A DNA stretch of 64,000 bases. Source: Pseudaquabacterium pictum (lineage in GTDB: Bacteria; Pseudomonadota; Gammaproteobacteria; Burkholderiales; Burkholderiaceae_C). The stretch lies in assembly GCF_005403045.1 (NCBI RefSeq), contig NZ_BJCL01000014.1, positions 62,001 through 126,000 on the forward strand, in the 5' to 3' direction. The position numbers were made by a program, and so were the translations under genes. A model generated the notes under the pieces. That model did no database searches. It was not told where the DNA came from and worked only from the letters and a program-made list of their open reading frames with translations. Positions 55,265-63,672 of this stretch are shown one piece after another. How positions within the stretch are numbered: the stretch's first letter is position 1; every line of letters begins with the position of its first letter.

Positions 55265-55972
55265 ATGCCCCTGCGCCCAGCCCCACCGTTCTTGCCGGGC
55301 CTGGCCCGGGCCGCCATGCTGGCCGGCCTGCTGCTGGCCGCTGCCGCCCAGGCCCAGGTGGTGCCCAGCGCTGCCGAGCAGGCTGGCTACACCGGTGTGC
55401 TGGCGGCTGCCTGGCGCGGTGACGCGGCGGCGCTCGCCGGCACTGATGCCGCCGCCCTGCGCCAGCGCGACGGCCATGGCCGTACCGCGCTGCACATCGC
55501 CACCCATGCCCGCCAGCATGCGGCCATCCGCGCGCTGGTGCAGGCCGGCGCCGACATCGCGGCGCTGGACAACGACCGCTACGACGCGGTGACCATCGCT
55601 GCAGTGGCCGACGACGAGCCCACGCTGGCCCTGCTGCTGCAGCTGGGCGCCAGCGCCCGCCTGGTCACCAGCCGCTGGGACGGCACCGCGCTGATCGCCG
55701 CTGCCCACCTGGGCCATGACGGCGTGGTGCGCCAGCTGATCGCCGCCGGCGCACCGCTGGACCATGTCAACAACCTGCACTGGACGGCGCTGATCGAGGC
55801 CGTGGTGCTGGGCGACGGCGGCCCGCGCCACCAGCGAGCGGTGCAGGCCCTGCTGCAGGCCGGCGCCAGCACCCGGCTGGCCGACCGCGACGGCCGCACG
55901 CCGCTGCAGCTGGCGCAGGCCCGCGGCTACACCGCGATGGTGGCGGCGCTGCAGGCGGCCGGCGCGCGCTGA
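55265..55972 (+). CDS. Exported ankyrin-repeat protein
   Basis: 235 residues. Signal peptide (ARAAMLAGLLLAAAAQAQ), so periplasmic. Five ankyrin-type repeats can be read, for example DGHGRTALHIATHARQHAAI, then a repeat starting DNDRYDAVTIAA, WDGTALIAAAHLGHDGVVRQ and RDGRTPLQLAQARGYTAMVAA. A protein-protein interaction scaffold. It is 8 bases after the TonB receptor stop and almost certainly co-transcribed with it. Periplasmic ankyrin proteins have been linked to oxidative stress resistance in some bacteria; that is not shown here. Confidence 0.88.
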   Translation: MPLRPAPPFLPGLARAAMLAGLLLAAAAQAQVVPSAAEQAGYTGVLAAAWRGDAAALAGTDAAALRQRDGHGRTALHIATHARQHAAIRALVQAGADIAALDNDRYDAVTIAAVADDEPTLALLLQLGASARLVTSRWDGTALIAAAHLGHDGVVRQLIAAGAPLDHVNNLHWTALIEAVVLGDGGPRHQRAVQALLQAGASTRLADRDGRTPLQLAQARGYTAMVAALQAAGAR

Positions 55973-56040
55973 ACCGGGCAGCGCGGCGCCCGCGCCGCGT
56001 GGGTGCCACCAGCCGATGTGCTGGCGTGTCATCGAATGCA

Positions 56041-56060
56041 AATGCGAAGTCGTTATCATT
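56041..56060 (+). promoter_or_regulatory. Fur-box-like site upstream of second TonB receptor
   Basis: AATGCGAAGTCGTTATCATT: the right arm TTATCATT is an excellent Fur half-site, and the left arm AATG--AA partly complements it (6 of 10 positions). It lies 70 bases before the GTG start and is an AT-rich island, so iron-repressed expression of the operon is likely. Confidence 0.65.
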
Positions 56061-56129
56061 AGATCGCCGGATGGGTGGCGCGCGCCGCGATCCGCACCCC
56101 TTCCACGTTCGATTCGCCGAGGTTCCCCC

Positions 56130-58244
56130 GTGACACCCACCCAACGCGCAGCCTGGATGTTCTGCGCCACGGCCCCGCTCGCCCTGCCGGCCCTGGCCCA
56201 GGATGTGAGCCCTGCCACCGTCACCATCACCGCCACCCGCCAGGCCTACCAGGGTGACTTCCGCCGCCTGGAGACGCCGCAGGCCGAGCAGGCCATCGAT
56301 GCCGAGACGCTGCGCGCCTCCGGCGCCGTCAGCCTGACCCAGGCGCTGGACCTGTCGGCCTCGGTGGCGCGGCAGAACAACTTCGGCGGGCTGTGGAACG
56401 CGTTCTCGCTGCGCGGCTTCGTCGGCGACGAGAACCTGCCCAGCAACGTCCTGGTCAACGGTTTCAACGCCGGCCGCGGCTTCGGCGGCCCGCGGGATCT
56501 GTCGGGCATCGAGACGGTCGAGGTGCTCAAGGGCCCGCGCGCCGCGCTGTACGGCCGCGGCGAGCCCGGTGGCACGGTCAACCTGGTGACCAAGCGGCCC
56601 ACCTTCAAGACCGCTGGCGAGCTCCGGCTTTCAGCCGGCAGTTTCAACACCCACCGCGTCGATGCGGACTGGACGGCGCCGCTGTCGGACGCCGTGGCCG
56701 TGCGCCTGGTCGGCTTCTACGAGGATGCCGACAGCTTCCGCGACACGGTGCACACCCGCAAGCACGGCATCAGCCCGTCGCTGGCCTGGCGCATCAGCCC
56801 GCGGAGCCGGCTGGTGTACGAGCTGGAATCCAGCCACCAGGCACTGCCGTTCGACCGCGGCGTGCTCGCGGTCGACGGCCAGCTGGGCCGCATTCCGCAG
56901 AGCCGCTTCCTGGGCGAGCCGGGCGATGGCCCGGTGCAGGCCGATGTGCTGGGCCATCAGCTGGAGTTTCAGCATGACTTCAACAAGGACTGGAGCGCCC
57001 TGCTGGGCCTGACCACCCGCAAGACCTCGCTGGAAGGCTTCTCCACCGAGGCCGAGCTGGCGGCCAGCCGCCAGCGCCTGTTCGTCGACGGCCAGACGCT
57101 GACGCGCCAGCGCCGCTTCCGCGACTACGACGCCACCTACCAGGTGGTGCGCGCCGAGCTGAACGGCCGCTTTCAGCTGGGCGGACTGCAGCACCGGCTG
57201 ATCGCCGGTGTCGATGCCGACCGCTTCGAGAACGACCAGGTCTTTCTGCGCGCCCGCGCCCCCACGCTGGCCAGCAACCCCACACTGGCCCGGCTGCAGG
57301 CCATCAACATCTTCCAGCCGGTCTATGGCAGCCACGCCCTGCCCACGCCCACGCCGCTGACCAACCGGCTGGAGACGCAGCGATCGGTGGGCGTGTTCCT
57401 GCAGGACCAGATCAACCTGGGTGACCGGTGGCAGTTGCGCCTGGGCGCCCGCCACGACGACTACCGCCAGACGCTGGAGGACCGCACGGCCAACCGCACC
57501 ACCCGGCAGAACGAGACCCGCGTCAGCCCGCAGCTGGGCCTCGTCTACCAGGCCGGCCCGGCGCTGGCGTTCTACGCCACGGTCGGCGAGAACTTCCGCC
57601 CGCTGTCGGGGGCCGATGCGCTGGGCAATGGCTTCGAGCCCAACCAGTCGCGGGCGGTGGAGGCCGGCGCCAAGTTCTCGCTGGGCGGCGTCGATGCCAC
57701 GGTGGCGGTGTTCCAGGTGCGGCAGAAGAACATGCTGGTGGCCGCCGATGCCAGCGCCGCCACGCAGCTGGCCATCGGCCAGGCCCGGAGCCAGGGGCTG
57801 GAGATCGATCTGCAGGGCGAGCTGGCCGATGGCCTGAGCCTGTGGGCGTCCTATGCCCATGTCGACGCGACCACGTCCAACAGCTTCAACGACCCCAGCT
57901 TCGGCCTGCCGGTGCCGGCCGGCACGCGGCTGCTGAACGTGCCGCAGCACACGCTGAGCCTGCAGCTGGTGCAGGACCTGCAGCTGGCCGGCCGGCGCCT
58001 GCAGGTGGGAGGCGGCCTGCTGCATGTGGGTGAGCGGCCGGGCGAGTTCACCACCCGCTTCATGCTGCCGGCCTACACCGTGGCGCGGGCCTTCGCCGCC
58101 TACGACCTGACGGCCGCCACCACGCTGCGCCTGGACATCGACAACCTGGCCAACGCCACGTACTACACCAATTCGTTTTCTGCGCTGTGGGTGCAGCCTG
58201 GGGCACCGCGCAGCCTGCGGCTGTCGGCCGCCTTCAGGTTCTGA
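56130..58244 (+). CDS. TonB-dependent siderophore-type receptor
   Basis: 704 residues from a GTG with GAGG just before it. Signal peptide (FCATAPLALPALAQ), TonB-box-like TVTITATR, a plug with LWNAFSLRGFVGDENLPSNV and GIETVEVLKGPRAALYGRGE, then the barrel ending in RSLRLSAAFRF. The ETVEVLKGPRAALYGRGEPGG pattern is that of ferric-siderophore receptors (FhuA/FpvA type). A Fur-box-like site sits upstream. One base separates its stop from the ABC ATPase start, and two DUF3526 permease genes follow, an arrangement unlike normal periplasmic-binding uptake operons. Ligand unknown. Confidence 0.9.
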   Translation: MTPTQRAAWMFCATAPLALPALAQDVSPATVTITATRQAYQGDFRRLETPQAEQAIDAETLRASGAVSLTQALDLSASVARQNNFGGLWNAFSLRGFVGDENLPSNVLVNGFNAGRGFGGPRDLSGIETVEVLKGPRAALYGRGEPGGTVNLVTKRPTFKTAGELRLSAGSFNTHRVDADWTAPLSDAVAVRLVGFYEDADSFRDTVHTRKHGISPSLAWRISPRSRLVYELESSHQALPFDRGVLAVDGQLGRIPQSRFLGEPGDGPVQADVLGHQLEFQHDFNKDWSALLGLTTRKTSLEGFSTEAELAASRQRLFVDGQTLTRQRRFRDYDATYQVVRAELNGRFQLGGLQHRLIAGVDADRFENDQVFLRARAPTLASNPTLARLQAINIFQPVYGSHALPTPTPLTNRLETQRSVGVFLQDQINLGDRWQLRLGARHDDYRQTLEDRTANRTTRQNETRVSPQLGLVYQAGPALAFYATVGENFRPLSGADALGNGFEPNQSRAVEAGAKFSLGGVDATVAVFQVRQKNMLVAADASAATQLAIGQARSQGLEIDLQGELADGLSLWASYAHVDATTSNSFNDPSFGLPVPAGTRLLNVPQHTLSLQLVQDLQLAGRRLQVGGGLLHVGERPGEFTTRFMLPAYTVARAFAAYDLTAATTLRLDIDNLANATYYTNSFSALWVQPGAPRSLRLSAAFRF

Positions 58245-58245
58245 C

Positions 58246-58971
58246 GTGGCCGCCGAACCCCGGCTGCAGGCCGAGCAGCTGCATGTGCAGCGCGCGGGCA
58301 AGCAGGTGCTGGCCGGCATCAGCTTTGCCGTGGCCGGCGGCGAGGTCTACGGCCTGCTGGGCGGCAACGGCGCCGGCAAGTCGACGACGCTGGCCACGTT
58401 TCTCGGCTTCCTGCCGGTGGCGAGCGGGCGGGTGCGGGTCGACGGCCGCGATGTGCACGCCGACGTGGTGGCCGCACGCCGCGCGGTGGCCTACCTGCCC
58501 GAGGCCGCCGCGCTCTACCCGCACCTGGATGCGCGCGAGAACCTGCGCTACTTCGTGCAGCTGGCCGGGGTGGACAGCAGCGCCACCGCCATCGATGCCG
58601 CGCTGGACCAGGTCTCGCTGCCCGCCGAGGCCCGCAGCCGCCGGTTGCAGGGCTACTCCAAGGGCATGCGGCAGAAGGTGGCGATTGCCCTGGCCCTGCT
58701 GCGCGGCACCGGCATCCTGCTGCTCGACGAGCCCACCTCGGGCCTGGACCCGCTGGCCATCGATGAGTTTCATGCCCTGGTCCGCGGCCTGGCCGATGCC
58801 GGCAAGGCCATCCTGATGGTGACCCATGATGTCTACGGCGCCTGCCAGGTGGCCGACCGCATCGGCCTGCTGCGTGGCGGCCAGTTGGTGGCCGAGTTCG
58901 CCGCACCCGCTGGCCAGCGCATCGACACCGAGACGGTGCACCGCGCCTTCTCGGCCCGGGCTGCAGCATGA
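58246..58971 (+). CDS. ABC transporter ATPase (ABC-2/NosF-like)
   Basis: 241 residues from a GTG one base after the receptor stop. Walker A LLGGNGAGKST, Q-loop region AVAYLPEAAALYPHL, a YSKGMRQKVAIALAL signature, Walker B ILLLDEPTSGLDP and H-loop VTHDVYGACQ are intact. The signature YSKGM (in place of LSGGQ) is typical of ABC-2/NosF-like ATPases. It pairs with the two DUF3526 permeases, with a four-base overlap into the first. Likely energises transport or assembly linked to the receptor; direction (export or import) cannot be decided. Confidence 0.92.
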   Translation: MAAEPRLQAEQLHVQRAGKQVLAGISFAVAGGEVYGLLGGNGAGKSTTLATFLGFLPVASGRVRVDGRDVHADVVAARRAVAYLPEAAALYPHLDARENLRYFVQLAGVDSSATAIDAALDQVSLPAEARSRRLQGYSKGMRQKVAIALALLRGTGILLLDEPTSGLDPLAIDEFHALVRGLADAGKAILMVTHDVYGACQVADRIGLLRGGQLVAEFAAPAGQRIDTETVHRAFSARAAA

Positions 58972-60404
58972 GGCAGCTGCTGCTGATCGCCGGCGCCGAG
59001 TGGCGCTGCTGGCAACGCGCGCGCCTGGCGCTGGGCGCCGGCCTGCTGCTGGCCGCGCTGCTGGTGGCCACCACCGTGGTCACCACGCTGCGCATGCAGG
59101 CCGAGGCGGCGGCGCGTGCCCGGCACCAGGCGGCGGCCGAGGCCGCCTTCCTTGCGCAGCCTGACCGCCATCCGCACCGCATGGTGCACTACGGCCACTA
59201 TGTCTTCCGCACACCGCCGCCGCTGGCGCTGTTCGACCCCGGGCTGGACCCGGTGACCGGGCAGTCGGTCTTCCTGGAAGGCCACCGCCAGAACACCGCG
59301 ATGTTCGCCGCCGCCAGCGCCAGTGCCGACCTGGGCGGCTTCAGCGCGCTGAGCCCGGCGCTGGTCTACCAGCTGTTCGCGCCGCTGCTGCTGCTGTTGC
59401 TGGGGCATGGCGTGGTCGTGCGCGAGCGCGAGGCCGGCACCCTGGCCACGCTGCTGGCCCAGGGCATGCACGGCCGGCTGCTGCTGGCGGGCAAGGGGCT
59501 GGCACTGCTGGCCGCGGTGCTGCTGCTGCTGCTGCCACTGGCGGTGAGCGCGTTGCTGGCCGTGCGGGCCGGTGAGGCGCCGCTGGCCGCCGCCGCGCTG
59601 GTGGCGGCCTACGGGCTGTACCTGGTGGTCTGGGGCGCACTGGCCTTGCTGGCCTCGGCCCTGCTGCGCCGCCGCGCGGCCGTGCTGGCCACGCTGGCCA
59701 CGCTGTGGATTGCGCTGACCCTGGTGCTGCCGGCGCTGGCCGTGGCCCGGGCCGCCCAGGCCGCGCCGATGGCTGGCACGCTGGAGACCGATCTCGCGAT
59801 GCGGGCCGACCTGCGAAGGCTGGGCGATGGCCACAACGCCAACGATCCGGCCTTTGCCCGGCTGCGCGCCGACCTGCTGGCCAAGCATGGCGTGCAGCGC
59901 GCCGAGGATCTGCCGGTCAACCTGCGCGGCGTGGTCGCCCAGGTCAGCGAGCAGCGGCTGACCGACACGCTGAACACCTACGCCAGCGCCCGCATGGCGG
60001 TCGAGACCCGCCAGGCCGCGGCGCTGGCCGCCCACGGCTGGCTGACGCCACTGCTGGCGGTGGCCGAGGCGTCACGCGCCGTGGCCGGCACCGATCTGGT
60101 CCACCACCACCGCTTCCTGCAACAGGCCGAGGCACTGCGCTATGCCTTCGTGCAGGGCCTGAACAAGGTGCATGCCGAGGCGCTGTCCTACAGCGACGAC
60201 ATCCGCCGCAGCAGCGATGCGCAGGCCGAGCAGCGCACCCGCGTGGCGGCCGCGCACTGGCAGCTGCTGGGCCGCTTCCAGTTCACGGCCGACGCCGCCG
60301 AACGCCGCACCGCCCAGGCTGCGCCGCAGTGGCAGATGCTGGGGCTGTGGTGCGTGCTGCTGGTGGCTGCGCTGGGGTGGGCCGGCGGCAGATTGCGGCC
60401 ATGA
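58968..60404 (+). CDS. DUF3526-type ABC-2 permease, first copy
   Basis: 478 residues. An N-terminal helix (about 20-40) is followed by a large periplasmic loop, then several helices (about 130-155, 170-195, 205-230, 240-265) and a second long loop to a last helix at the C-terminus (LGLWCVLLVAALGWAGGRL). This topology and the AAAQA... spaced loop with HGHY and FDPGLDPVTG match DUF3526/NosY-like permeases. ATGA overlap with the ATPase and with the second permease. No substrate known. Confidence 0.85.
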   Translation: MRQLLLIAGAEWRCWQRARLALGAGLLLAALLVATTVVTTLRMQAEAAARARHQAAAEAAFLAQPDRHPHRMVHYGHYVFRTPPPLALFDPGLDPVTGQSVFLEGHRQNTAMFAAASASADLGGFSALSPALVYQLFAPLLLLLLGHGVVVREREAGTLATLLAQGMHGRLLLAGKGLALLAAVLLLLLPLAVSALLAVRAGEAPLAAAALVAAYGLYLVVWGALALLASALLRRRAAVLATLATLWIALTLVLPALAVARAAQAAPMAGTLETDLAMRADLRRLGDGHNANDPAFARLRADLLAKHGVQRAEDLPVNLRGVVAQVSEQRLTDTLNTYASARMAVETRQAAALAAHGWLTPLLAVAEASRAVAGTDLVHHHRFLQQAEALRYAFVQGLNKVHAEALSYSDDIRRSSDAQAEQRTRVAAAHWQLLGRFQFTADAAERRTAQAAPQWQMLGLWCVLLVAALGWAGGRLRP

Positions 60405-61675
60405 GGGCCCATGTGGGATGGTCAGCGCTGCGGCGCGAGGCAGGTCTGCTGGCCCGCGACCGGTCGGTCTGGGCGGCCTGGCTGGTGGTGCTGTGCCTGT
60501 CGGTGCTGGCCGTGGCGGCCGGGCTGGCAGAAGTGCGGGAACAGCGCGCCACCATCAGCCGCCTGGCCGCCGCCGACCGTGCCGACCGCCAGGCGGTGCT
60601 GGCCGCACAGGGTGACTGGGGCGGTGCGGCCTACAACAGCTTCCACCTGACCGCCGATCCGCCGTCGGACTTCGCCTTCGCCGCGCTGGGCCGCCGGGAT
60701 GATGCCGCCTGGAAGCACCGGGTGCGCATGCTGGCGCTGGAAGGGCAGATCCATGAACGCGACGCCGGCCACCCGGTGCTGGCGCTGACCGGCCGCTTCG
60801 ATTTCGCCTTCCTGGCAGCCTACCTGCTGCCGCTGGTGCTGATCGTGCTGCTGCACGACCTGCGCGCCGCCGAGCGGGTGGCCGGCCGCCATGACCTGCT
60901 GCTGGCCACCGCCGGCCAGGCGGCGCGGCTGTGGCCGCTGCGCGCCGGGCTGCGGGCCGGCGGTGTGTGCATCGCCGCTGCGCTGCCGCTGGTGGTGGCT
61001 GGCGCGCTGAGCGGCACCGCGGCGCCGACGCTGTGGGCGGCGGTGGCCCTGCTGCTGGCCTACCTGCTGTGCTGGACGGTGGTGTGCAGCGCCGTGGCCG
61101 CCTGGCAGCAGGCGGGCGACGTGATCCTGGCCACGCTGCTGGCGCTGTGGGTGCTGGTGGCGGTGGTCATCCCGGGCGCTGGCCGCATCGCCATCGACCG
61201 CGCGGTGCCGCTGCCGGCGGGTGCCGACATCGTGATGACCCAGCGCGAGGCCGTCAACGACGCCTGGGACCTGCCCAAGGCCACCACGATGGCGGCCTTC
61301 GTCCGGCAGCATCCGCAGTGGGCCGACCATGCCCACGTCGACCGGCCGTTCACCTGGGCCTGGTACTACGCCTTCCAGCAGGTGGGCGACCAGACGGCGC
61401 AGCCGCTGTCGGCGGCCTACACCGCCGGCCGGCTGGACCGTGACCGGCGCGCCGGCGCGCTGGCCTGGCTGGCACCGCCGGTGCTGCTGCAGCGCGGCCT
61501 GCAGGCCCTGGCGCAGACCGACCTGCGCGCCGTGCTGGCCTACGAGGCCCGGGTGCGGGCCTTCCATGCCGCGCTGCGCGCCTTCTACTACCCGAAGCTG
61601 TTCCTCGGCCAGGCCTTCGACCCGGCGGCCTTCGGCGGCCTGCCGGTGTTCGGCACCGAGGTGCCAGCCGACTGA
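60401..61675 (+). CDS. DUF3526-type ABC-2 permease, second copy
   Basis: 424 residues, starting at the ATG overlapping the first copy's stop. N-terminal helix (VWAAWLVVLCLSVLAVAAGL), a large loop (AAYNSFHLTADPPSDFAFAALG), then about four helices (LAAYLLPLVLIVLLHDL onward) and a C-terminal loop. It shares the general DUF3526 layout with the first copy but is divergent, suggesting a heterodimer with it. Last gene of the receptor-ABC operon; the convergent Mpo1-like gene begins one base after its stop. Function unknown. Confidence 0.85.
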   Translation: MRAHVGWSALRREAGLLARDRSVWAAWLVVLCLSVLAVAAGLAEVREQRATISRLAAADRADRQAVLAAQGDWGGAAYNSFHLTADPPSDFAFAALGRRDDAAWKHRVRMLALEGQIHERDAGHPVLALTGRFDFAFLAAYLLPLVLIVLLHDLRAAERVAGRHDLLLATAGQAARLWPLRAGLRAGGVCIAAALPLVVAGALSGTAAPTLWAAVALLLAYLLCWTVVCSAVAAWQQAGDVILATLLALWVLVAVVIPGAGRIAIDRAVPLPAGADIVMTQREAVNDAWDLPKATTMAAFVRQHPQWADHAHVDRPFTWAWYYAFQQVGDQTAQPLSAAYTAGRLDRDRRAGALAWLAPPVLLQRGLQALAQTDLRAVLAYEARVRAFHAALRAFYYPKLFLGQAFDPAAFGGLPVFGTEVPAD

Positions 61676-61676
61676 C

Positions 61677-62201
61677 TCAGGCCCGCGCCGCGTGGCCGCC
61701 GCCGCGCACCGGGCCGCTGCGCGCCTCGATGGCCTGCTGCACCTCGGGCCGCAGCCCCAGCAGGAAGCCGGCCTCGGCCACCACGAACAGCGGGCCGATG
61801 ACCAGGCCCAGCAGATCGTCGACGAAGGCCGGCTTGCGGCCCTCGTACCAGTGGCCGACGAACTGGATGATCCAGCCGACCACGAACAGCCCCACGCCGG
61901 CGCCCAGCCAGGTGGCGGTGGGCCCGGCCGCCAGCGCCTGGCCGGCGGCCACGCACAGCGCCAGCAGCGTGGCCATCACCAGCCCGAAGCGGGCATCCAG
62001 CCGCAGGTAGAACAGCCCGGCGGCCAGCGCGGCCAGCAGCGCGGGTGACACCGGCAGCCCGCCCACATCCAGTGCCGGCCGCGACAGCAGCACGGTGACG
62101 GCCAGCATGATCATCGGCACGCCGATGAAGTGGGTGGCGATGTTGCGGCGGTCGCGGTGGTAGGCGGCGTACTGGGCCAGGTGGTCGGTGAGTGTCTTCA
62201 T
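61677..62201 (-). CDS. Mpo1/YGL010w-like (DUF962) membrane protein
   Basis: 174 residues. Family motif YAAYHRDRRNIATHFIGVP near the start and FVGHWYEGRKPAFVDDLLGL later, which carry the His residues of the iron site in yeast Mpo1, a 2-hydroxy fatty-acid dioxygenase. Four or five hydrophobic segments. Bacterial members are small and largely uncharacterised. ATG chosen at the conserved start; a longer open frame extends into the Crp/Fnr gene region. The promoter lies in the 115-base divergent region. Confidence 0.88.
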   Translation of the reverse strand: MKTLTDHLAQYAAYHRDRRNIATHFIGVPMIMLAVTVLLSRPALDVGGLPVSPALLAALAAGLFYLRLDARFGLVMATLLALCVAAGQALAAGPTATWLGAGVGLFVVGWIIQFVGHWYEGRKPAFVDDLLGLVIGPLFVVAEAGFLLGLRPEVQQAIEARSGPVRGGGHAARA

Positions 62202-62316
62202 CCGTGTCTCCGGTCTTGGTCTTGGACAGGGGCCGATGGTGCGGCGGGTGCGACCGGCTGTCTGTCGGCCAGCCGACGTTTGCCTGCCGCCGCCGTCAGC
62301 CCGACACTGCGCGCCC

Positions 62317-63024
62317 ATGGATGCCGACGACACCGCCCGCTGGGCGCCGCTGCTGGCGCGCGGCCGCTGGTTTGCCGCCTTGCCGTCCGGCCACCGCGCC
62401 GCACTGCTGCAGGCCGGGCGGCTGCTGCGGCTGCAGGCCGGGGCCACGCTGTTCCAGCGCGGCGATGCCAATGCCGGCCTGTATGCGGTGCTGGACGGCG
62501 CGGTGCGGGTGGGCGCCAGCGACACGCCGGGCCGCGAGGCGGTGCTCAGCCTGCTGGGCCCGCCGCAGTGGTTCGGCGAGATCGCCTGCATCGACGGCGG
62601 CCCGCGCACCCACGATGCCGCCACCACCGCCCCCACCACCCTGCTGCTGGTGCCCCAGCCCGCCCTGCTGGCGCTGGCCGAGGCCGATGCATTGTGGTGG
62701 CGCCTGCTGGGCCAGCTGCTGGCCGAGAAGGTGCGTGCGCTGTTCGCCGGCCTGGACGACCTGACCCAGCTGGACGCCGCCGCCCGCGTGGCCCGCCGCC
62801 TGCTGGCCATGGCCCAGGGCCACGGCATGCTGGCGCCGGGCGTGGCCCAACGCAGCGTGGCGGTCAACCAGGCCCAGCTGGGCGCCATGCTGTCGCTGAG
62901 CCGGCAGACCGTCAGCGCCGTGCTGCGCGACTTCGAGGCCCGTGGCTGGGTGCGGCGGGGCTATGGCGCGGTGGAATTGCTGGACTGGGCGGCGCTGGCC
63001 GCCGCCGGCCAGCCGCCTGGTTGA
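62317..63024 (+). CDS. Crp/Fnr-family transcriptional regulator
   Basis: 235 residues. Cyclic-nucleotide-like sensor barrel at about 20-130 (LFQRGDANAGLYAVLDGAVRVG), dimer helix, then a winged HTH at about 165-225 with NQAQLGAMLSLSRQTVSAVLRDF (recognition). It lacks the N-terminal cysteine cluster of FNR, so it does not bind a Fe-S cluster that way, and the cAMP-binding arginine pattern is not conserved. The effector is unknown. Divergent from the Mpo1-like gene. The ATG at 62317 gives a normal family length. Confidence 0.9.
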   Translation: MDADDTARWAPLLARGRWFAALPSGHRAALLQAGRLLRLQAGATLFQRGDANAGLYAVLDGAVRVGASDTPGREAVLSLLGPPQWFGEIACIDGGPRTHDAATTAPTTLLLVPQPALLALAEADALWWRLLGQLLAEKVRALFAGLDDLTQLDAAARVARRLLAMAQGHGMLAPGVAQRSVAVNQAQLGAMLSLSRQTVSAVLRDFEARGWVRRGYGAVELLDWAALAAAGQPPG

Positions 63025-63039
63025 CGCCCGGTGCCCGGC

Positions 63040-63672
63040 TCAACCGCGCCGGGCCGGCCGCCGCCGCGCGGCGCCGTCGGGCCGCGGCGGTGGCGCGGCC
63101 GCGGCGCTGCGGTCTTCCAGCCACAGCAGCGCGTCGGCGTGGGCCAGGAAGCGCTGCAGGTAGGCCGGCGACAGCTGGCGCAGGCGCTGCAGCGTCTGCA
63201 GCATCAGCCGCTGGGAATTGAGCGGCCCGGCGTTGTCGGGCTGGCGGGCCAGTGCGCGCGCCAGCTGCTGGTCGACCCGCAGCCGCGCCCAGGTGGGACT
63301 GAAGCGCCGCACCGCCTGCAGCTCGGTGGGCGGTGCGGCCACCCCGCTGCCCAGCTGCTGCAGCAGGCCGGCCAATGGACTGGCGTCGGGGCTGGCGTGG
63401 GGGCTGGTCTGCGCAGCGGTGCTGGCGCTGGCCGCCGGTGACGCCGCTGCCGTGCCGCCGTGGCGTTGCTGCAGCGTGGCCAGCGCGCGGGCCAGGCGCA
63501 GGTCCAGCTGCTGGCGCAGCGGCCCCTGCTGCTGCGCGCTGCGGCGCTGCAGCGCGGCCACGAACTGCCAGCCCGCCGGATCACGCCGGTCGATGCCACG
63601 GGCCTGCAGCGCCTGCAGCGCGGCGGCGATGGCGTCGGGTTCCGCCGCCGTGCCGGCGGCCGCGTCAGCCAC
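63040..63672 (-). CDS. DUF2894 domain protein
   Basis: 210 residues from a GTG that overlaps the OmpA-type stop by eight bases; other starts upstream would lie inside that gene. Composition is Ala/Gln/Arg-rich, with helical stretches such as LQALQARGIDRRDPAGWQFV and RFLAHADALLWLEDRSA. The pattern fits DUF2894, a Burkholderiales-type protein found beside OmpA/MotB-like genes. It has no known activity. Translational coupling to the OmpA-type gene suggests a shared complex. Confidence 0.72.
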   Translation of the reverse strand: MADAAAGTAAEPDAIAAALQALQARGIDRRDPAGWQFVAALQRRSAQQQGPLRQQLDLRLARALATLQQRHGGTAAASPAASASTAAQTSPHASPDASPLAGLLQQLGSGVAAPPTELQAVRRFSPTWARLRVDQQLARALARQPDNAGPLNSQRLMLQTLQRLRQLSPAYLQRFLAHADALLWLEDRSAAAAPPPRPDGAARRRPARRG

